Source of the DNA: Ramlibacter ginsenosidimutans
Lineage (GTDB): Bacteria; Pseudomonadota; Gammaproteobacteria; Burkholderiales; Burkholderiaceae_C
Assembly: GCF_016654015.1 (NCBI RefSeq)
Contig: NZ_JAEPWM010000011.1
Location: 62,001-126,000 of the forward strand
DNA length: 64,000 nt
Direction: 5' to 3'
The position numbers were made by a program, and so were the translations under genes. Below, piece after piece: positions 35,697 through 44,662 of this stretch; the stretch's first letter is position 1; each line of letters opens with the position of its first letter. Under the pieces are notes generated by a model that saw only the letters and a program-made list of their open reading frames with translations, was not told the origin of the DNA and did no database searches.

Positions 35697-36967
35697 TTGG
35701 AGCTGACCTGCCGTCGTTCCAAGCGCGCGTGAAACATTGACCAGATGGGCTGCGTCCGCCGCGATGTCCGTGACGCCGGCCTCCTTAGCGGCGCGCTCGA
35801 AGGCACGGCGTCGTTCAGCCAGCTCAGGTCTTCGCGCTGCTCTCCTGCAAGCACCGCGCGTAGAACCTGCAAATGAGTTTTAGACGAAGCCGCGGCTGCA
35901 GCTTTAGCGCTTTCGAGCTCTGATTGAGCGGCTGCGAGCCGCTCGGCTGCGGACTGCTGCTGCTGCCTTTGTCGTACCAGGGCGTTTAGCGATTGAAGGG
36001 TAAGCGTGCGCGCGGTAGAAAGCGCGTCCATGACCCCTTCCGCTGCGCTCGTACTGTTTCGCCTCTGCAGCCATGCGTTGAGCTCCGAGAACAGGTGGTC
36101 GATCAGGCTTGCCCAGAGATTCGTCTCCGCGTAGTGCCACGCGTTGAACCGAACTTGCACAATGTGCTCGAGATACTGCGCGGAGTCACGTCGATCTCGC
36201 CCTGGAGATGTGAGCTGATCGGCATGCTCGTGTACGAGTCGCATGAAGTACGACTTTCCACTGCCCCAGTCTCCGAACACGCCGACGGCGATGGGCGGCT
36301 TGAACGAGCGAGAGACCGCGAGGCGTGCAAGTGCGTGCGCCTCTTGGGTTACGCCAAGCTTGTCGTCTAAGTCAGAGGTCCACGGATCGTCATTGTGCGC
36401 AACTGCAATATTGATCTGTCCGTCGGCAGCGTGGTCGTAGTCCTCTTCGGAGTCTCCTTGCGTCGGAAATGGATACGCCTGTGCAGGGTCCAGTCCAGGC
36501 GGCCCCTCGGTGCGACTTGTCAATGGTGGTGCTGGGGGACCGAGCTCCTCGGCTTCAGTTCGGGCGATGCTGTCGGTATATAGGCGCTCCGCGTAGTCAT
36601 CGTCAAAAGCGGTCGGTTGGTCCGCGGCATGCTTGCCAATCTTTTTCGCCGTGGACATAGGGCCAACGCCTCCTAAGTCGACCCGGATTCGGCGGCTTTG
36701 CGAGGGAGGCTGTTGTTGGTCCGCGGCACGCTCCCCGATCTTCTCCGTCGACGACGTTGCGCCACCGCCTCCGATGTCGCCCCGCACGTGGTGACTCTGT
36801 GAGGGAGGTGGTTGCTTACCTTCGGGCGAAACAGGCGCGCTGCCACCTGCTCCGATGGCTCCTCTTTCGGGTTTCTGGCGGGGAACTCGCTGCGGAGCAA
36901 CGCTAGCGGGCCCCCTTGGGGGGACGGGAGGTGGCGGGGGTGGCCCTCCGGGTTTGCTGACGCTCAT
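35693..36967 (-). CDS. KAP-family NTPase, proximal part with Walker A
   Basis: ATG 36967, after GGCGGAG, begins 424 residues. The first 130 are Pro/Gly-rich and include two tandem units of about 38 residues ([16 protein letters not shown] and [16 protein letters not shown], each followed by KIGxxAADQ). The NTPase starts near residue 205: [18 protein letters not shown], then Walker A in [16 protein letters not shown]. The last 35 residues, from about SWLND on, are Arg-rich nonsense compared with the -1 frame, which reads [20 protein letters not shown]. It ends overlapping the TTG of the distal part. A one-base indel near 35815 or a programmed shift is implied. Confidence 0.8.
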   Translation of the reverse strand: MSVSKPGGPPPPPPVPPRGPASVAPQRVPRQKPERGAIGAGGSAPVSPEGKQPPPSQSHHVRGDIGGGGATSSTEKIGERAADQQQPPSQSRRIRVDLGGVGPMSTAKKIGKHAADQPTAFDDDYAERLYTDSIARTEAEELGPPAPPLTSRTEGPPGLDPAQAYPFPTQGDSEEDYDHAADGQINIAVAHNDDPWTSDLDDKLGVTQEAHALARLAVSRSFKPPIAVGVFGDWGSGKSYFMRLVHEHADQLTSPGRDRRDSAQYLEHIVQVRFNAWHYAETNLWASLIDHLFSELNAWLQRRNSTSAAEGVMDALSTARTLTLQSLNALVRQRQQQQSAAERLAAAQSELESAKAAAAASSKTHLQVLRAVLAGEQREDLSWLNDAVPSSAPLRRPASRTSRRTQPIWSMFHARLERRQVSSN

Positions 36968-37081
36968 GCTCCGCCCTTTCATCCCTGCGCTGTAAACACT
37001 CATCGTAGCGCACCACGCAACTGCATACTTGCCTCCGCCCCGCGTTCGGCGATGGTTCTTGATTGGGCGAGATACCTGCAC

Positions 37082-37101
37082 CTTAACTCGCGTAAATGCC
37101 T
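37082..37101 (+). repeat. Dispersed repeat, half copy C (right edge of island)
   Basis: CTTAACTCGCGTAAATGCCT matches copy B in 19 of 20 bases and copy A in 18. The following bases, ACTTCTCGCAACTC, do not match the right arm of A or B, so only the left half is present. It lies 115 bases upstream of the KAP gene start, on the other side from copy B. Confidence 0.6.
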
Positions 37102-37261
37102 ACTTCTCGCAACTCAGAGCCTGGCGGTGCTCCGCGACGTCCGGTCGTTTGTCCCCACGGCGCGTTCGCTGGACCGTACTACTTTCTGTTCCGCCCGTCC
37201 GGGGGATGCGGATCATCTGCTCAAAGTGCACTCTCCGCGGTTTCCACAGAAGGAGACGGTA

Positions 37262-37552
37262 ATGGCCCACGAGATCACTTGCATCAAGAAGAGCGATCGC
37301 CAGAACCAACATGACCGCATCACTCACGTGGGTGGGCGCGGTGGATCCGAGAATGGAGACGGCCCCTGGAATATCCCGCAGGAGAGTGCGATTCAAGGCA
37401 TTGAATCTGGACAGTGGTCCTTCTACGTCACGAAGAACGGATCGCAGGTCAAGGTCATACTCGCCGTGAGCCGCTTCGGAAACAAGTACCTAAAGACGGG
37501 GGCGGACGGCGAGCAGCCGGACAATCTCCTCAGCCTACCTGAGTGTCCGTAG
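37262..37552 (+). CDS. DUF3892 protein
   Basis: The 96-residue protein starts at ATG 37262 after AAGGAGACGGTA. It has [40 protein letters not shown] and [20 protein letters not shown], which is the DUF3892 pattern ending in D-N-L-L-x-L-P-E-C. The family is small and of unknown function; it is frequent in accessory regions. Confidence 0.85.
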   Translation: MAHEITCIKKSDRQNQHDRITHVGGRGGSENGDGPWNIPQESAIQGIESGQWSFYVTKNGSQVKVILAVSRFGNKYLKTGADGEQPDNLLSLPECP

Positions 37553-37639
37553 TGCCTTAGCGCGCGGGGTGACGGAAAAGCGAGAGACGGAGGCCAACTT
37601 GCTCTAGGAACGGACTTCGGCTGACGCTATCGTCACTAC

Positions 37640-38308
37640 ATGTCTTCCCGCATCCGCCGTTCGGTCAGCTTCCGTGAGCAGCTAGAGCTCTCCATGTGTG
37701 CCATGACCCGGCTCTTTGCGCAATGTGAGCCAGCTGCTCCGATCGGCTCTGCCCCGCTCGAAGACGACGACTTGTTCGGCTTCCGCGTCGTTGGGCAGCA
37801 GCAGCGGCCGTCCGAGTTTCTGCAATGCTGGCTCGATATGGTGCGGGTGATATTCGAACCGGCGCCGCCCGGAACGATGTTCCTCAACTCAAACTGGGAT
37901 CTCATCACCGCTGCGGTGCCGGAGGCGCCGTTTAGGCTGCAGTACCTGTCGGTGTCCAGTGGCTCGGCCGACGGTGCCACAGCCCTCATAAAGCGCCATC
38001 TCGAGCCACGGGCTTTGGAGCTGGGGTGCCCGATATCAGAGGCGGTGGCGTGTTTCGCCGCGCTCTGCGTGGGCGAGGAGCTGTACGAACGGCGGATGTC
38101 CTTGAACAAGGAGTTGCAAGGAACGCTCGGAGGCGGTTTCACTGTGGATGAAGCGTTGGTGGCGATCTCTGAAGTCGCGCACGGACGCGACGCGGCTCGC
38201 AGAGCGGAACGACAAGCGCACGCGGGAGTGACGCTGGATCGGCAACTTAGTGCAGGTGTGATGCGGATCTCCGCGTGGCTGTTTTTGCATCAGCACCCAA
38301 CGCACTGA
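37640..38308 (+). CDS. Hypothetical protein with a decayed paralogue downstream
   Basis: The protein of 222 residues has no motif I recognise. Its C-terminal third reads GEELYERRMSLNKELQGTLG, then AHGRDAARRAERQAHAGVTL and DRQLSAGVMRISAWLFLHQH. The same block recurs in broken form at 39590-39810, so this gene was once tandemly duplicated. The N-terminal part is a mix of helices and strands with Cys residues. No signal peptide is present. Confidence 0.6.
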   Translation: MSSRIRRSVSFREQLELSMCAMTRLFAQCEPAAPIGSAPLEDDDLFGFRVVGQQQRPSEFLQCWLDMVRVIFEPAPPGTMFLNSNWDLITAAVPEAPFRLQYLSVSSGSADGATALIKRHLEPRALELGCPISEAVACFAALCVGEELYERRMSLNKELQGTLGGGFTVDEALVAISEVAHGRDAARRAERQAHAGVTLDRQLSAGVMRISAWLFLHQHPTH

Positions 38309-38702
38309 GCGCTTGGACTTCAGCCATCGCGACAATGGCCATCCGGCGCGCTCAACCACTGCGGGTCGACGCCGCCAGCGCAACCGTCGCTCGCGCAGTC
38401 GATATACACAAGCGTAGAGCACACCATGCACGCTGTTCTCGCCCCATGCCTCATTATGTCTGCACCGGAGCCGCGGCTCGCGAGCCGATCTCATTCAGAT
38501 TGAGGAGAGTGTGCGATGCTACGGGGCAGATGCGCCGGTGCGCCGGTGCGGCGGTGCGGCGGTGCGGCGGGCGTGCTGCGCCGGGGCAGCGGATGCGCGC
38601 TTGTTCTGGGTGTGGGTGGGGCTGTACGCAGGCGATAGGTGGTCGCCTGCCTTCGGTCCGTCCGCTACTCGCTTTCTTAGCTTTCTGCTCGAGGAGCGGC
38701 AC

Positions 38703-39467
38703 ATGAGAGCACTCTTGGTTTCACTTGTGGCTGTTCTGGGTTCTCTGGCCGCGTCTAGCTTTGCCCAATCGGAGTTGGACCGGGCCAAGAACCTGGCAAT
38801 GTGTTTGGAGGGGAGGTATCCCTCGTTGTGCAAGCGGAGCTGGCTCACCTCCCAGGAACTGCCGAAGGTGGAGGCGGCCGAGCGCCGCGAAAATCTAAAG
38901 ACCTGCATGAGCGGCAGATATGCGTCGCTGTGCAAGAGGGAATGGCTCTCACCAAACGAGTCGAGGGAGGTTCTTCTCGCCGAACGTCGCGAGAACTTGA
39001 AGACCTGCATGTCCGGGCGCTTCAAGTCTCTGTGCAAGAAGAGTCTTCTCACGCAAGCGGAGCTGACGCAGGTGCTCGCGGCTGAGGCGGCAGAGAATCT
39101 GAAGACCTGCCTAAGCGGAAGGTATCCATCGCTGTGCGACCGTGCTTTGCTTTCCCCCCAGCAGCTCGCGCAGGCACAGGAGGCAGAAAGGAGTGCCGCC
39201 GCGGCGAGGCCGCAGCAAAGTCGTCGGTCTTCTAGCGGGCTCGCAGGCCGAAGCGGGTACGGCGGGTGCGAAGATGGACACTGGATTGAGTCAGTGTTGA
39301 GCGATGGCAGTATCGTAAAGCTGGAGGACGGCTCGGTGTGGGAGGTAGATGGAGCAGACAGCGTGGACTCCGCGCTTTGGCTTCCCGTTTCGGAGATCGT
39401 CGCTTGTGACAACAAGCTGATAAACACAGACGACAACGAGTCGGTGTCAGCACATCGAATTCGATAA
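38703..39467 (+). CDS. Secreted protein with four cysteine-containing repeats
   Basis: The ATG at 38703 follows GAGGAGCGGCAC and opens with signal peptide MRALLVSLVAVLGSLAASSFAQ; the product has 254 residues. Residues 25-175 are four repeats of about 36 residues, each with LKTCMSGRYxSLCKR and a second helix such as LTQAELTQVLAAE. Each repeat has a Cys pair ten residues apart. A Ser/Arg/Gln linker follows, then a C-terminal beta-rich domain with GSIVKLEDGSVWEVDGADSV and VACDNKLINTDD that is common to small exported bacterial proteins. Predicted periplasmic; function unknown. Confidence 0.75.
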   Translation: MRALLVSLVAVLGSLAASSFAQSELDRAKNLAMCLEGRYPSLCKRSWLTSQELPKVEAAERRENLKTCMSGRYASLCKREWLSPNESREVLLAERRENLKTCMSGRFKSLCKKSLLTQAELTQVLAAEAAENLKTCLSGRYPSLCDRALLSPQQLAQAQEAERSAAAARPQQSRRSSSGLAGRSGYGGCEDGHWIESVLSDGSIVKLEDGSVWEVDGADSVDSALWLPVSEIVACDNKLINTDDNESVSAHRIR

Positions 39468-39589
39468 GGGCTAACGGTTATGGCAGTGCAGACGGCGGGC
39501 CCGCTGCGTTAAAAGACCGCGCCGTGCAGCCGCGGGTGGTCGCGCTCGGGAGTCCGTTGCGCGAATCGGCGGAATGTTTCGCGGCCCCG

Positions 39590-39810
39590 TAAGTAAGGGA
39601 GGAGTTGTTCGAGCACCGGATGTCTCTCACCAACGATCTTCAGCGGGTGCTCGGAGCCGGGTTCACCGCAGCAGGAGCGATCAATCCGGCTGCGCACGGA
39701 CGCGAGGCAACTCGGGGGAATGGAACGACAGGTGCACGCCGGGCTGGCGCTGGACCGGCAACTCGCAGCGGGCGTGATGCGGATCTCCGTGTGGCTAGTG
39801 ATGCCCGAAA
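39590..39810 (+). pseudogene. Decayed paralogue of the 37640 gene
   Basis: Across two frames the sequence gives EELFEHRMSLTNDLQRVLGA, then AAHGREATR, then ERQVHAGLALDRQLAAGVMR and ISVWLVMPER. This matches the C-terminal third of the protein at 37640-38308 at most positions, with a frame break near 39690. The N-terminal two thirds are missing. It is a degenerate duplicate. Confidence 0.65.
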
Positions 39811-39868
39811 GAAGGGGCGGCCACGTTGCGTCAGAGCAGTGGCAGTCCAGTAGGGCCTTCGGCGCAAG

Positions 39869-40162
39869 CTACTGCTCCCAGTTAGCGACTCCACCGTGGT
39901 GGGAGCAGGTGCCCCGATGGCTCTGGCTGAAGCTCCAGGTCCCATCTCTGCATTTGGCTGTAGCACCCTGGGGCTTCTTATCGTCCTTGGTATGTGCGGG
40001 CGAGTGGACGCTTCGGCCTGACCTATTTATGTACTGCCCGTGCTCGATCAGTTGGCTCTCTTCGGGCTGCGGTGCTGGTGGCCGTAGGTAATGCGTTGGC
40101 GCTCGCGCGAACACCCCGGTGGAGATTAAGCATACAAGTGCAAGGGCAGCCAGTCGCTTCAT
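39869..40162 (-). CDS. DUF3761 exported protein
   Basis: From the ATG at 40162 there are 97 residues: signal peptide MKRLAALALVCLISTGVFA, then YINRSGRSVHSPAHT and the DUF3761 core GATAKCRDGTWSFSQSHRGT with CSHHGGVANW at the end. The two Cys of CRDGT and GTCSHHGG probably pair. Small secreted proteins of this family are common in Proteobacteria; the function is unknown. A longer frame upstream of 40162 was rejected because the signal peptide begins here. Confidence 0.85.
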   Translation of the reverse strand: MKRLAALALVCLISTGVFARAPTHYLRPPAPQPEESQLIEHGQYINRSGRSVHSPAHTKDDKKPQGATAKCRDGTWSFSQSHRGTCSHHGGVANWEQ

Positions 40163-40532
40163 GTTGATACTCCGGGTTGCGCCGATCTTTAGTCGCCTTA
40201 CGACTCGGAAGGGCGCTCCGTCACTCACCTGAACCGAAGAATCCCCTGTCGCGATCACTCTTACCAGATTGTGCTTGCCCGAGCTCTCGGGCGGCGACGA
40301 AAGGACGCCAGGCCGCATCATCCGCAGATGCTGCGGCCGAGGGCTCTTGGCAGCACGTTGCCGAATGTCGTACGACCGGGTATACCGCTTCGTGCGCGGC
40401 GGCCTCTTGCGTTAGGGGCCGTGCGCGGACCGGAGATTATGCGAGGCGATGTGAGATTGAAGTCACTTGCACGCTCCACGTCTGGCAACGGAGAGCCAAT
40501 CCTATTAGTAATGCTAGTAGGTATGATGAGTC
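40163..40532. other. Divergent intergenic region
   Basis: No supported gene. It must hold the promoter of the DUF3761 gene and, at its right end, that of the HTH gene. Just before the latter, a TAGTAATGC/TAGTAGG near-repeat at 40505-40522 could be an autoregulatory site, but this is weak. Confidence 0.35.
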
Positions 40533-40982
40533 ATGCCAAACATTGCATCCATTCTCAAATCTGAAATCGCTCGTGTTGCGCAAAAGCAAATCCGAAGCGA
40601 AACGCAGGACATAAAGAGAGCGTCTGCGCAGCACCGCGCTCATATTGCCGCACTACGGCGCAGGATCGATGATCTCGAGCGAGAGCTGAGGCGCGTGACG
40701 AAATCGACAAGGGTCTCGTCGCGCCCGCAGGGGACCGAGGAGGAGGGCGAAGGCGTGCAGCGCCGCTTTAGTCCCAAGCGCCTGGCAGCGACCCGTGCGA
40801 AGCTCGGGCTTTCAGCAGCAGATTTCGCTACCCTCATTGGCGTCAGCGGTCAAAGCATCTATAAATGGGAAGCTGGTGAATCGCGGCCTCGGGCGAAGCA
40901 ATTGGAAGCGATCGCATCGGTTCGCCACATAGGAAAGCGGGATGCGATGCAGCGGCTGGAAGTGCTGCGCGCAGCGCACTAG
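40533..40982 (+). CDS. XRE-type HTH protein with N-terminal coiled coil
   Basis: In this 149-residue protein, residues 1-55 are a charged helical region with heptad-like spacing (HIAALRRRIDDLERELRRV). Residues 78-130 are a Cro/C1-type helix-turn-helix: KRLAATRAKLGLSAADFATL, then IGVSGQSIYKWEAGESRPR. The layout is seen in predicted MqsA/XRE-like or phage-like regulators where the coiled coil mediates dimerisation. Target unknown; no toxin partner was found beside it. Confidence 0.8.
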   Translation: MPNIASILKSEIARVAQKQIRSETQDIKRASAQHRAHIAALRRRIDDLERELRRVTKSTRVSSRPQGTEEEGEGVQRRFSPKRLAATRAKLGLSAADFATLIGVSGQSIYKWEAGESRPRAKQLEAIASVRHIGKRDAMQRLEVLRAAH

Positions 40983-41302
40983 ATTACTTGAGCGCGAACC
41001 GCTCACTCAGTCCTGCGCAGGCCGCGGCTCTGCCTATATGCGCATGACCGTGCATTGCGGGACCAGAGCTCAGCGCAGTCTGAAGAGGCAATCATCCAGG
41101 AGACGCGCAGCGAGGGTCAAAGAAAGCGCAACTCGGCGGCCGCGCGCGTTCCGCGTCGCGCAGATCGCCTTGACTTCGCATAAGCCGGAATTTACGTAGG
41201 CTAGGATCTGCTTAGAAAATAGGCAGATGCTCGCTGCGAGACGCCGAGCAGGGGAGGGCGAACGCGTCTCTCTGCGGAGCCGGGGAGCCGCGGAGCCCCT
41301 GC
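40983..41302. other. Intergenic region between two regulators
   Basis: No supported gene. The two regulator genes converge here. A terminator is plausible: GCGGAGCCGGGGAGCCGCGGAGCCCC near 41274-41299 contains short complementary GC runs, but without a T tract. Confidence 0.35.
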
Positions 41303-41752
41303 CTACTTGGTCCACATTTCGGATTCCAGCGCCAGCTCCTGCACCAGCTGTCGCACGAGCTCGCGGCGCGCAGCGGGCATGAGGCGCAGGTGGGAGAGCA
41401 GGCGGAGTTCGTCCGCTGTAACCGTGCCGTTGTCCACTTTCTCATAGCGCGTCGCCCGCGCCTCGCTCGCCGGCGGCCCGCCAGTGTCCCGCCGCTCCGG
41501 CAGTCCGTACCGCAGCCAAGTCACGGGCACCCCCGTCATCTGCGCCAGCACCTCAATCTTCTCCGGCGCCGGCATCGCCGTGCCCGTAAGCCACTTTTGC
41601 GCGGCCTGCGGCGTCACCGATCGGCCGTGCCAACGCAAATTGAATGCCTCTGCGAGCGCAGTGGGCGTGGAGATGCGCTTGCGCCCGCGCGCCAGAGCGG
41701 CCTTGAGCCTCTCCGAGAACGCCTCTCTCTCCGCCTTGGTCTGCGTGGCCAT
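41303..41752 (-). CDS. Phage-type HTH transcriptional regulator
   Basis: The 149-residue protein carries STPTALAEAFNLRWHGRSVTPQ then AAQKWLTGTAMPAPEKIEVL, a helix-turn-helix typical of phage repressor-like proteins that choose between lysogeny genes. IEVLAQMTGVPVTWLRYG follows, and the C-terminal helix pair LRLLSHLRLMPAARRELVRQ may mediate oligomerisation. It is divergent from the exported protein at 41865. Confidence 0.75.
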   Translation of the reverse strand: MATQTKAEREAFSERLKAALARGRKRISTPTALAEAFNLRWHGRSVTPQAAQKWLTGTAMPAPEKIEVLAQMTGVPVTWLRYGLPERRDTGGPPASEARATRYEKVDNGTVTADELRLLSHLRLMPAARRELVRQLVQELALESEMWTK

Positions 41753-41864
41753 GCCAAGCAGTCTGAAACACGCGGCTGTCTATTCGTAAACCTGCTGGTT
41801 TACCTAACAACTGACAGGTTGTAGCATCAGAGTGTTGGCGGCCATCGCTGCCGGAGAAGACAAT

Positions 41865-43109
41865 ATGTTCAACAAACCGTTTTTGGCAGGTTCTGCAGTC
41901 TTGCTTCTTATTGGCCTGAGTGCAGCAACTGCCCGAGCGCAGGACCCTACGGCCAGTGTGATGCGGGCGTTGGGCCGCATGATCGACTCCAAGATCCAGA
42001 AGCAGAATTCGACCGGGCAGAGTGCGGGCACAGCACCCGCACAAGAGGCAGACGCCGCGGTGGCCGGGCCGTCACAGGCCGGCCCAGACGCTGGGGATCC
42101 CGCAACTTCGGGAATGCAGGCAGCGGCGCCAGCAGCTGACGCCGAACAGGCCGCTTCGGGCAGGAAGTCCCCCGTTCAACGCGCCACACCGCCCGCAAAC
42201 GAGACGGCTGCGATCTACGAAAAGGCCAGATCTGAAGGCAGCAGCGACGAGGATGCCTGGATCTACGGGCAATTGGCGGGCTACGCCAAGCAGCTGCACG
42301 CGGCTGCAGCATCGGGCACGAACCAGTTGGCGTTCAAGAACCTGCGCATAGGCGCGGAATTTCCGCTGAACATCAACGGCCAGGGGATGCCTGCCGCAGC
42401 GGGCAGACGCGTGGAGAGTTGGGAAGAAGGCGCCGCCCCTGAAGGAACCAGCAGGCCTGAACTTAAGCGGGGCCCAACAGAGACTTGGCGCTGCTGGACT
42501 CGGCGCTGGAGCATGGGAGTCCAGTGCTTGCTCACAGAGTCACCGGAGCTCACGACTGCCTTCGGAGAGAACTTGAAGATGGTCGAGGTGTTCGTGACCA
42601 AACCCGAGTACGACTATCAGCCCCTGAATTACGCGTGGCAGCGAGACATGCACCCGCGGATTGCGATGATCCAGATTTTGGGAGATGGCAAGCAGCTCGC
42701 GAGAAGCGCGAAAGAATATGCCGGTGGCGTCTTCCACGCGGCGCCAAAGGTGGCAGCCTCAAAGAACGAGAACGGCGCGACGCCGTCCCGCGCGGCATGC
42801 GCTGCCGTGAGCTCCAAGCGCGTCGCCGATCTCACAACCGATGATCTGGCTCTTCGTCGCGAGTGCGCCAATCCAACCACCGGCCTGTTTCAGAGAATGG
42901 AGACCCCGGAGACCCTCTATAAGTACGAGAACACGGATTCCGTCGTGGAAGTCCTCGAACGCCAGCTCATCGACGGAACAACGCAGGTGAGTATGAGTCT
43001 GGGCAGCGTGCGGTGGAACAAGCTGGCAGAGAAGCAAGGTGAGCGGGTGCAAGCTCTCCGTGCTGAATACGCGGCGCGCAGAGCGAAGGCAGGGCGCAAC
43101 GATTTCTGA
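41865..43109 (+). CDS. Exported hypothetical protein (414 aa)
   Basis: The ATG at 41865 starts a signal peptide with core GSAVLLLIGLSAATARAQ. After an Ala/Gln/Pro-rich linker (about 40-110) the protein is soluble, with IYEKARSEGSSDEDAWIYGQ, VQCLLTESPELTTAFGENLK and MIQILGDGKQLARSAKEYAG. Several Cys residues suggest disulfides. I do not recognise a family. It ends about 130 bases before the IS30 remnant, so its original downstream neighbours may have been displaced. Confidence 0.6.
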   Translation: MFNKPFLAGSAVLLLIGLSAATARAQDPTASVMRALGRMIDSKIQKQNSTGQSAGTAPAQEADAAVAGPSQAGPDAGDPATSGMQAAAPAADAEQAASGRKSPVQRATPPANETAAIYEKARSEGSSDEDAWIYGQLAGYAKQLHAAAASGTNQLAFKNLRIGAEFPLNINGQGMPAAAGRRVESWEEGAAPEGTSRPELKRGPTETWRCWTRRWSMGVQCLLTESPELTTAFGENLKMVEVFVTKPEYDYQPLNYAWQRDMHPRIAMIQILGDGKQLARSAKEYAGGVFHAAPKVAASKNENGATPSRAACAAVSSKRVADLTTDDLALRRECANPTTGLFQRMETPETLYKYENTDSVVEVLERQLIDGTTQVSMSLGSVRWNKLAEKQGERVQALRAEYAARRAKAGRNDF

Positions 43110-43235
43110 GTTCTCGGAAGTCCGGGGGGGCACCTCGGGTACCACGCACCTGGATGGGAGTCCCTCAAGCGAACCGCGGGATGTACGGCGAGGAGAATCG
43201 CGGATGCAGATGCGGATACTGTTGCTCTGTACACA

Positions 43236-43427
43236 GATGTCTCGATCAGCGCATTGACCACCGTCTCGGTGTCTGTGGCTGCCACCTTCACGAGCATCAC
43301 GTAGCGCGTTTGCAGTTCCACCAGGGTTGCGATCTGGCTCCACGCGCGGTCGCCGAATGGCAGATGTTTCCTTCCCAGTGGCCAGGCACCGCACGGTCGT
43401 CCACTGAAGCAGGGCGCTCGCTGATCG
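43236..43427 (-). pseudogene. IS30-family transposase, distal fragment left of the IS66 insertion
   Basis: Read on the minus strand from the insertion point: ISERPASVDDRAVPGHWEGN, a frame change, then GDRAWSQIATLVELQTRYVM and LVKVAATDTETVVNALIET. D-R-A-V-P-G-H-W-E-G-D with I-A-T-L-V-E-R-x-T-R-Y is the start of the IS30 DDE domain. The last third of the transposase, with the remaining catalytic residues, is missing beyond about 43236. Joined across the transposon, it continues exactly from the proximal fragment at 49148. Confidence 0.85.
43420..43427 (+). repeat. Target site duplication, left copy
   Basis: GCTGATCG directly precedes the left terminal inverted repeat of the IS66-family transposon and is identical to 49148-49155. 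Eight bases is the usual duplication length of IS66 elements. Confidence 0.92.
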
Positions 43428-43648
43428 GTAAGCGTCTGGCGATCCCGTGTTGACACTGGATTCCGGCAGCGCCCCGCAATGGCGGCGCTTTCCCGCGCGC
43501 AGGCGAGCGGCGGGCTGCGTCACAAGAGCGATGTCCAGCAGTGCGGCAGGAGCTCGCTGACTCGAGCGACTGCCCATGCAGCGGGCCTCTTTGGTCGACG
43601 AGCTGTTGCTGCATCGTGGCACGAAGGTTCGTAGCTGGATCGGTCGCC

Positions 43649-44629
43649 CTAGCCGGCCGAACGGCGCGTGCCGCCGATCGCGTGCTCCATGTGGAGCATG
43701 CCGCCGGGTTCATGTGCCGGCGGCTCGGTTCCTCCCAACAGGCCAACAACCGCAAACACGCCAGCCCCGAGCGCAAGCTCGATGCCCACATTCCTCAGAA
43801 GCTTGCGAGCAGCATCCCCCTGCGCGCCACCCGAATGAAGGCGCGGACCAAGCCACCACCGGTTCATGGCCGCCAGCGAGAGCATCGCCCCGAACAGCAC
43901 GATCTTGACAAGGACGAGCCGGCCGTAGGCCGACGTTGCGAGGGCTAGCATGCTCCCCACCATCATTTGCCCGTTCAGGAAGCCAGTGACGACCAGCGCC
44001 GCGACCGCAGCAGTACCCATTCCAGAAAAGCCGTTCGCTGCTCGCGCCGCGAGAGCTCTCCAGGGTGTAGCGTTTGCGCGAGCACGTACGAGCAGGGCGA
44101 GCAGTGGGAGCAAGCAGCCGACCCAGAGCGCTGCCGCCACGAGATGGACCGCATCCGCGGCGGCATGCGACAGGGGCGCAGCGGCTGCGTGTCCAGCCCA
44201 TACCTGCGAAAGGAGGGCCCCCGCGGCGATCAGTGCTCCGGCCGGCCCCGGGCTTGCAGCTCCTGCCACGCGGCGCTTCCGAACCTGGCCGAGATAGAAC
44301 AGCATCGCAACCAGAAGGACGCAACGAATCAGCCAGACATGCCCGAAGCGTGTCTGTTCCAGCACAACGCCGGTGACGGTGGGTCGCCATGCCTGCGCAA
44401 GCGGCTCTCCGCTCATGCTCGCCGCGACCGCAAGCAGCCACGCAACCCAGGTCACCAGCGCGACGGCCGTACCCCAGAGGCGAAGCCTCGCCAGCCAGGT
44501 GCAGAGGACGGATCGCTCCGGTTCGGCGGCGGCCGATGCGGGTAGCACGAACAGCGGGAAGAAGAAGCCGCCGGCCAGCACGGCGAGTGCCAGGAGGTGC
44601 AGCGCGCGAATCGCGGGCATCAGCTGCAT
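43649..44629 (-). CDS. copD: CopD-family copper membrane protein
   Basis: The product has 326 residues and eight or nine predicted transmembrane helices, with the CopD core: RALHLLALAVLAGGFFFPL at the start, GHVWLIRCVLLVAMLFYLGQ, AAADAVHLVAAALWVGCLLP with the conserved His and W-x-G, and YGRLVLVKIVLFGAMLSLAA. The C-terminal tail is His/Met-rich (GGMLHMEHAIG) and may bind metal. CopD works with periplasmic CopC in copper uptake or tolerance. The ATG at 44629 follows GAGGAGAG; copC ends 33 bases upstream. Confidence 0.88.
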   Translation of the reverse strand: MQLMPAIRALHLLALAVLAGGFFFPLFVLPASAAAEPERSVLCTWLARLRLWGTAVALVTWVAWLLAVAASMSGEPLAQAWRPTVTGVVLEQTRFGHVWLIRCVLLVAMLFYLGQVRKRRVAGAASPGPAGALIAAGALLSQVWAGHAAAAPLSHAAADAVHLVAAALWVGCLLPLLALLVRARANATPWRALAARAANGFSGMGTAAVAALVVTGFLNGQMMVGSMLALATSAYGRLVLVKIVLFGAMLSLAAMNRWWLGPRLHSGGAQGDAARKLLRNVGIELALGAGVFAVVGLLGGTEPPAHEPGGMLHMEHAIGGTRRSAG

Positions 44630-44662
44630 CCTGCTCTCCTCTGCGGCACGCCTGGCACGCGC

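Noticed and set aside
34167-36967. Two independent genes for the KAP halves
   Set aside because: Each lacks half of the ATPase site, and the -1 frame continues as sensible protein across the junction; a single broken gene is simpler.
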